Assembly: GCA_037178675.1 (NCBI GenBank)
Contig: JAYMGJ010000146.1
Location: 1-37,331, forward strand
Reading direction: 5' to 3'
DNA: 37,331 nucleotides
Origin: Scleroderma bovista
Taxonomy: Eukaryota; Basidiomycota; Agaricomycetes; Boletales; Sclerodermataceae
The position numbers and the translations under genes are program-made. This document shows positions 31,038-37,331 of the stretch, piece by piece. Below the pieces are notes generated by a model, which worked only from the letters and a program-made list of their open reading frames with translations, was not told the DNA's origin and did not search any database. Positions within the stretch are counted from its first letter, which is position 1, and each line of letters opens with the position of its first letter.

Positions 31038-33164
31038 TAGTAATTAGAAATATAATTGATGCATTTTTCTGCTACAATTCTACAATCTTTTATTTACACT
31101 GGGCGATCGGATCTGAATACTAGTCCAAACGAGGAAGTAGCGGAGCGCTGCCGAGCGTTAAGCATCACCATGGCTAGCCACAGTGACGCTTAGCTTTGCA
31201 GATGTCGGAAGAGGGATAAATATTTCGAAGATTGCACACCACCATCAGAATGTTCTATGATTGATGCAAAAGAGGCTTGAAAGTAAGATGATGTTTCGGT
31301 AATCAATGTGTATCCTGATCAAAATTGTGTTGAAGTGTTGTTCACAGACACCATTACATAATACGGTAATGTTTGTCTCCATGTGTTATGGCGAGCAAGA
31401 ACTTACATACATGACTGGAAACAAACCCTGAAAACCTCAAACTATGAAATGCCAAGCTTATGGCCTTCTCCGAACCCACTGCAGTACTCAAGCACTCATT
31501 TCGATTGGTACCTGGGATATATTGAATTCGGTGGCCCGTGAGTTCCAGTTAACATTATTGTGAGAAGTGGTCCTGCACTGGGGAAAAAGGAAAATTATGT
31601 GACGCACGCATTTGGAACGAACTTGTTGGTTCATACGATATCCGCTGCATATTATACCAATATCCTAGGTACCCTTGAACTTTGCACAAATCATCAGATC
31701 ATATCCACATCATACCAAAATTATAGCCTACCCTTGTGCTTTGTCAGAGGATAACCCTGTCTCCATTTATTTATTTGCCATGTTTTGTTGATAACCCCAA
31801 TGTACACATCTCTTGTCCTTTCTGATCTCCAAGTCTTGCAATTGCTTGGGCAGTTCATTCAGATGCAATGAAACACTTGCTACAATGAAGGGAAAGGTGA
31901 ATGGTTATTCCAAATATGCTGTCTGACCCATCACTTTCAGCCAGGTGACGTTCGTATCATATGTATGCACCTATATGCATGTTTTGTCGCAAAACAGCAC
32001 TTGGGCACTCTATGGTAATGCCTCAGATGTGCTGGAGACATGGCAAACACGATTCCGAGTCAAGAGCAGTGTCAATAGTATGGAAGTCAGCAAGCAGAGT
32101 TTGTACTAGTTCAGTGCAGTACATGCACCACTTCTGCCAGTTGTTGTGCTGCTCATCACATGAGACTGCCATGATCGTGATCCATCCAAGACGTGCCAAA
32201 CTTCGTGAGTGTAGTACCAACTCTCATAGTGACAATGTGACTCAAGCGTGTCCCTGTGAAGTACCACATATACTGCTCACTTGTGAAGGCAATACAATGT
32301 TTTCTTTTACAGCCAGCATTGGGGCTCCACACATTGCAAACGTTCGCAATAGTGGTGGGTCTCCTTTCTTCTTTTCATTGGATTGCTCGGATAGTTTTCG
32401 TCATTGGACATCGGACATGGCATTCATGAAAAAATGCGGTATTGTATTTTGGGCCCTTCCATTTCATGTCACATTCACCTGATCCCTTTCTCTTCCGTGT
32501 CTCCAGTTTCTTGTTTTGCCCATTTCATTGGCAAGATTGTCTGCATAATGATTCCAACCTTTTCCTTGACTTGACTGGTGAGTTTGCCTATCTGCTTTTA
32601 TACATTCAATTTCTGCCTTCAGCAGCTTGTTTTCATTGTACGGAAGCCCTTTGCGCCTCATTCCCATCACCTGCCTCACTCTCCACTCGCCCAAAGATGA
32701 TCCGTCAATTCACGGTCCCCAGCACCTTGATTAGCGCATTCTACGGTACGTATACATCAATATCGTCAATGCTGACCTTTCTCCATCAATAAATAAGCTT
32801 GCGCTTCATGATTTCATGTGCTTTAGGTGAGTCTTGCATCCTCGACCTGATTCAATGCTTTCTGACGTTTCTGGTCGCATGTCCAGCCGTTTTCGTTTCG
32901 TTTGCAATGCTGTGCACGTCTGTATGCACGCTCAGTGCATTCGTTGGGTTTCCGCAGGCGTTTGTCTCGTCTGAGTGATACCATGCAGCCTCCATAGGTA
33001 AGTCTGCGGGTTTCAACTTCCTTCATGTTGTTCTGACGATTTTCGGCACGTTTGCAGTTGTACCCGCATCCGTTTTGACTCAGACTGGGCTTTGAAGCTT
33101 CTGAAGTCATTTGCAAGACGTTCGAAGGTTGCAATTGCTGCATTACGGCAGGCTGTGTTGCTGC
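31038..33164. other. Long stretch without a gene I can support
   Basis: Scattered open frames exist, for example 31961-32482 (+) and 32220-32023 (-, with HNNWQKWCMYCTELVQTLLA), but none has an ATG-supported model or known domain. The minus-strand piece may be a remnant of a lost gene. At 32820-33140 two minus-strand Arg/Lys-rich stretches resemble each other and may be a decayed duplication. Confidence 0.5.
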
Positions 33165-33166
33165 TA

Positions 33167-33978
33167 CAGTAGACTACCTCATAATGCATCTCAATGGGAC
33201 TGCCAAAAGTTTATGCATTAGGTCGATTATGCACAAGGCTTTTGTCACGCCTATGTGACATCCGTGTGACATGTTGTGACTAGTGTTGACAAAGACACGA
33301 TGCCATGCTATTGTTGACAACAAGGACGAGAACAAGTCGGTGCCGCCACCGTCATCGGCATCGATGATGACAATGCCACCACCAATGTTGACTGTCACAA
33401 CCACGATGGCAACCGATGCTAGGATCATCACCACAACCAATGCTGGACTACCACAAACAACAACCAAGCTGATAGATCACGACCACAATGACGCCATACC
33501 ACTGCCTGTAATGAGAATAACATTGAGACTATGACCATGACAACACCAACACCAACATCGACCATCACTGCCACATTGGTGCTACCCACCCAATGATGAT
33601 GACGAAGTGCCACCAGCCATCAATTGTATCCACTTAGTTCCACTTGTACTATGACTTGATGCAGACACATCCACCAGCAATTGCTCCTTATATATTTTAG
33701 ATGTAATTGACCTTGGTCAGATGTGTGTTAACTTTGAATATGTCTTACAGGTAGTGGTAGGGCATATTTTAGTTGATTTGAATGCAACACCTTGCCCTGC
33801 TCAGCCCAGGCCATTCAATTGGTAGTGCTCATAATGCATAAATTTCACCACAATAGCTTGCACTTTGCATTATGCACAGATGAGCAATTTTGAGTGGGTC
33901 CCAACTCGGTTCCAGGGAAATCTGATGCACTACCTATTTTATGCATGCATACCTAATGCATTTTGATGTAGTCTACTT
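33167..33978. mobile_element. Non-autonomous TIR element (MITE-like) with TA target duplication
   Basis: The ends 33167-33189 and 33956-33978 are inverted repeats (CAGTAGACTAC versus AAGTAGACTAC when reversed) with 3 mismatches in 23 bases. They are flanked by TA at 33165-33166 and 33979-33980. The 812-bp interior has further inverted copies of CATAATGCATAAA near the right end and a CCA-rich tract. There is no transposase. TA duplication suggests a Tc1/mariner-type source. Confidence 0.6.
33330..33610. repeat. CCA/ACC-rich low-complexity tract
   Basis: Triplet-rich sequence (CACCACC, ATGATGAC, CAACACCAACACC) inside the MITE-like element. It resembles the reverse strand of the 12.5-13.5 kb satellite in style. 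Open frames here are compositional. Confidence 0.65.
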
Positions 33979-34198
33979 TAGTGGCAGGCATAGGAGGGCC
34001 AAAGGCGAGGCTGGTGTCGTACGGCTGTCGTTCTACTCAACTATGGAATTCCTTTGTTTATATGGTGTAATTAAATGACTGATAGCGACTCGAGAGTACT
34101 AAGAAAGAATCGAGCAGCAGCAGGGCGGTGCGAAGGTTCACCAGTGCACTATATGGCGTAATATTAGCACATTTATTTTCGCGGCCCTACCACCGCAC

Positions 34199-34370
34199 CG
34201 CCACACTGATCTCACCGCGCTCACCCTTGACCGCACTGATCTCACCCCACGCACACCCTCCACTACATTGATCTTCGCCGCACTCACTCTCTACCGCACT
34301 GATCTCGCCGCACGCACACCCTCCACCGCATTGATCTCGCCGCATTCACTCTCTACCGCACTGATCTCAC
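34199..34370. repeat. 31-32-bp minisatellite, about six units in two alternating types
   Basis: Units contain GCACTGATCTC. Units with the ending ACGCACACCCTCCA alternate with units ending in CACTCTCTA or similar, giving a 62-bp higher-order period. The array lies in the 3' flank of the BTB gene. Confidence 0.85.
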
Positions 34371-34476
34371 AAAATAAGACAATCAAATATTTCTCAGATT
34401 TCTCAATGGATGGCTAACACACTACTACGACGAAAGGTTGAGAGCATGAGAAAGTAAAGTAGATCTCGAACGATGG

Positions 34477-35044
34477 CTAACGGTCACAGGTACATAATTC
34501 CTCCCATTTAATGCCCTGTTCCTCCAGTTGGTTAGCCCCAACTTCCAAAAGCTCTGGAACGTCAAACTCTTTTCCAAGACGGATGACGACAAGCGGATCG
34601 AAATCACGTTGATGATCTTTGAAGCGATCAACAACAACTTGACAGATCTCAGAAGAACATTGGTATTTGTGGGTAAACTCGAGCAAGTTGCGGAGGTCCG
34701 TGAGCGTATATCTGGAAAAGTGACGGGGGCTAGTACCAATAACTTAATTTAGAGGTTATATAATTGAGATACAAGAGCACTTACCAGCCACCACTCAACT
34801 CAAGGTACAAATCAAAAACTTCCACGGTTAAAGACGGCAGGAAAATTGGGTTCTCGTCAACTTTTCCCTCCGTCTGTTCCTTGCAGGGCATCCGGAACAA
34901 GTCATGGAAGAGTTGGCAATCTCGCTCCAATGCATCACGGAAAAGTTTGTATAGCGTATCCTCGACCCGGAAAATGATTGATCCATTTGGATGGTAAAAT
35001 CGGGGATGATGAGTGACAGTGTTCCTAATACTAGGTATGGTCAT
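34477..35044 (-). CDS. BTB/POZ domain protein
   Basis: Two exons (35044-34785 and 34729-34477) join across a 55-nt intron (GTAAGT...TACTAG) into 170 residues from a true ATG. The first exon has the BTB opening strands (RFYHPNGSIIFRVEDTLYKLFRDALERD) and a hydrophobic dimer-helix region (VEVFDLYLELS). The second has the helical part (LTDLRNLLEFTHKYQCSSEI...LGKEFDVPELLEVG). This is the usual size and form of the small fungal BTB proteins that are numerous in Agaricomycetes. BTB domains mediate dimer or Cul3 contacts; the partner is unknown. It is divergent from the FAD monooxygenase pseudogene, 151 bp apart. Confidence 0.8.
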
Positions 35045-35195
35045 GAATGGATGAGACAGAAAGCCTCGGGAGGCGTTTTAAATAAAAAATCGGGTGAACG
35101 CGGGTCGGAAGCAGGTTCTGGAGCGTGGCAAATTCTCACACCAGCACTGCTGAAAGTAGGCGTTTCAGCTTGGATCTTTCCTTCTTTCCATCCCC

Positions 35196-36937
35196 ATGCA
35201 TTTCCTTGTAAGTGCCAGCTTTCCTGGCGGTGCTGCTCCATGTTCTGATGTCGCATTCCAGCCAAACAACGGATCCAGGATTTTGATCGACTTTATCGTA
35301 GTCGGGGGAGGAATCACCGGTTTGGCATCTGCACTCGCACCCAGGAGAGTTGGTCATCGTGTGATCGTGCTCGAGAAGTTGGTAGAGGAGCAGGTATCAC
35401 AGGTATGTGTGCACCCACTGCTCGCCGACAGCCTTCCCACTCATTTTCATAGCTGGCCCGTGGCGGTGGTCGCTTACCGCCAAATGCATCCAAGATCTTG
35501 TTCCAGTGGTCTTGAAGACTCTTTACGTGAATTCGTGGTTTCCTCCAGGCGGATGGAGGTGATGAAATGTATGTATACGGCATGCAAACCCCACAATCAA
35601 AGCTGACACTTTAATTGTTTAACAGACGATACAGGTGATCTGTTGGGTACACACCCTTGGGAAGATGAGATTCTCCGGGAGGTTGGTGGCGAGTATCTCT
35701 TTTATCAGGTAAGTCCATTGATCACTTTGCAATTGTATCCTCATTCGGGTTCGTGACTTAGCATGTGGATCTGTGGCGGTTATTGCTTCGCTCCGCAAGA
35801 GATGCTGGCGCAGATGTCCGACTAGGTGCAAGAGTGGTTTCTATAGATGGAGACGACTGCAGCGTCAAGTTGTCTATGGGCATGTGATGCGCACCGATGT
35901 CATCGTCGCCGCAGTGGGGCGCTCGAGCAACCTGCAAACAGTAGTATCAGGGAAAGATCAAACACTCTATGACTCGACGCCAATATACTGTCGATTTTAC
36001 AGGTAAGGAGATACTATGCTCTGGTAGCTGCCACTTGACGAATATCCCAATTCAGCGTCAGTGTCCCGGCACAAGTTATGATCCAAGATCCCAACCTTGC
36101 TCCATTGTATAATCGTACTTCGGTATGTGTATCTTGTTCATCAGACGTCGCGCTCACATCTGCTCAGCCATCTACGTTCATGTGGGTGGGGAATCGAGCT
36201 TCGGCTCTGGGCTCATGCGTGATAAGTAGGCTCGTGGCCTCGTAAGGTGTTTCCTCACAGCTTTGAAAATATTATAATACAGGGAGGTTCTGACGCATTT
36301 ACGCTTCAACTTTGGGTGGAACAATATCCGCAATCAGCCTACCTAGGAGAGGACTGGTCCCCGAAGTCTGACTTGAGAGAATGGCACGAAATCTGTCGCC
36401 ACTGTGAGCCGAGGTAGGTAAATGATCAGTCCTGTAAGCAACCACCCCTCAACAGTCATTCACTCTAGGCTGCGGAAGTTAGTTCGAGGCGCGTCATCTC
36501 GGATATGCGGGCCTGTCAAAATTGTGCCACAATTAGACAACTGGGTCCATCGCAGTGGTCGAGTGATAGTGTTGGGAGAAGCCGCTCACACCCTGCCTGT
36601 ATGTGAACCGAGTGCTACACGTGCCGCACTTTCACTAATTTATCGACAATGATTCCAGTTCGGATCAGTGCAAATATCGGCTCTTGGTGTTGAAGATGCA
36701 GCCGTGTTCACGAAACTGTTCTCGCACATTACATCCAAAGAGCAAATACCGACGTTCCTACATGCTTTTCAGGACATCAGAGAGGACCATTGTGCGAGAG
36801 TCATACACTCGGAGCAGCGCAACTTACTCTTCCGCATGATGCCCGAGGGCCCTGAACAGGAGGAACGCGACCGCATCCCTTTGCCCCCACTAACGTTCAC
36901 GCATGACGCCTCGCACCAGCGTAGTCGACAATGCTGA
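35196..36937 (+). pseudogene. FAD-dependent monooxygenase (salicylate hydroxylase-like), frameshifted
   Basis: Exons about 35196-35207, 35262-35402, 35453-35568, 35626-35708, 35762-36002, 36056-36122, 36168-36218, 36283-36413, 36469-36598 and 36659-36937. The family would hydroxylate an aromatic substrate using FAD and NAD(P)H. Seen are the FAD dinucleotide motif (VVGGGITGL) and the second FAD motif (VIVLGEAAHTLP). Two frame breaks occur: around 35507-35510, giving a TGA at 35513, and around 35873-35880. The conserved DG motif reads VIVAAVG, so its Asp is lost. The exon 7/8 boundary is the least certain. Other splice sites keep a clean frame, so the decay looks recent. Confidence 0.8.
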
Positions 36938-36954
36938 TCACCACTGCCCTGACC

Positions 36955-37200
36955 ACCACAGTGCAATCGCACTCGCACGTATGTTTTCTTTTTTGTTTGT
37001 TTCATTCACTCACTATTATTACAGTGCATACACCTACACCAGCACATCGTGATCCCCACTCCCGGTATCTTTTCATTTCATTTCAAACTGTTATTACAAG
37101 CCCTCTACCCCTGCCACATACACCATACAGCACAGCTGCCCGCACACCCTCGCACAGCAATGACCCCACCGAGTCCTGCATGTAGGTTCTTTTTATTTAT
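36955..37200 (+). repeat. Dispersed repeat with intron-like units (right copy, inverted relative to the left copy)
   Basis: It opens with CAGTGCAATCGCAC, then an intron-like unit 36979-37024 (GTATGTTTTC...ATTATTACAG, 46 nt), a spacer, and a second unit 37065-37100 (GTATCT...TTATTACAAG, 36 nt). CCACATACACCA follows. A third, weaker T-rich unit starts at about 37182. Order and flanks match the copy at 13499-13735 on the opposite strand. The remaining bases to 37331 are CCA/ACC-rich and hold no gene I can see. Confidence 0.7.
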
Positions 37201-37331
37201 TATTTCATGTCCTCTACAAACTCACCCGCACCTGCAACTACACCCATGCTCATAGGTGCAACCACGCCCAAACAAATGAACACAAGACATGACCACCCAT
37301 GACACGATGACGAGACGGTACAGGAGACGAT

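Noticed and set aside
31961..32482. 173-codon plus-strand open frame
   Set aside because: No domain, unusual Cys/His/Met-rich text, no splice or promoter context, and a competing minus-strand frame across part of it.

Overview
The window looks like a gene-poor, repeat-rich piece of a basidiomycete genome (Agaricomycetes, possibly Boletales; this is inference). The reasons are many short spliceosomal introns (about 44-68 nt, mostly GTAAGT/GTATGT donors), a FunK1-type kinase, DUF6532 proteins, Plavaka/DUF6830-type proteins, a fungal BTB protein, and chromodomain Ty3/gypsy and Ty1/copia retroelements. All gene models were spliced by eye from splice-site consensus and reading frame, and no homology search was possible. 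Family names come from recognised motifs.

Region 1 (1-12421) is a nest of retrotransposons, all read on the minus strand. An old copia element (gag to reverse transcriptase/RNase H, about 6890-12421) carries a gag frameshift and a 274-bp solo LTR in its integrase (9373-9646). It is cut off at 6889 by another LTR-like element that runs off the left edge (1-109 plus 6449-6889). That element was in turn hit by a complete chromovirus (115-6443) with identical 371-bp LTRs and a perfect 5-bp target duplication, so this is the youngest layer. The chromovirus shows a likely self-priming signal, a candidate -1 ribosomal frameshift site between gag and pol, and a one-base break in integrase.

Region 2 (12422-14245) is GTG/GTC-rich satellite-like DNA followed by an odd repeat containing intron-like units. 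A homologous copy lies in inverted orientation at the right end of the window (about 36955-37200).

Region 3 (14246-24440) holds three multi-exon minus-strand genes lying head to tail: a DUF6532 protein of about 803 residues with a 9-residue repeat tract, a FunK1-like kinase, and a Plavaka/DUF6830-type protein of about 1000 residues. A small plus-strand ORF follows. Such families are strongly expanded in these fungi and often lie next to transposons.

Region 4 (24441-31037) has a broken second Plavaka/DUF6830 copy, a two-exon hypothetical gene, direct repeats around a tRNA-like Pol III unit, and a shorter DUF6532-like gene.

Region 5 (31038-37331) contains a TA-flanked inverted-repeat element of about 0.8 kb, a 31-bp minisatellite, a two-exon BTB/POZ gene, a divergently transcribed and frameshifted FAD-monooxygenase pseudogene, and the right-hand copy of the intron-like repeat.
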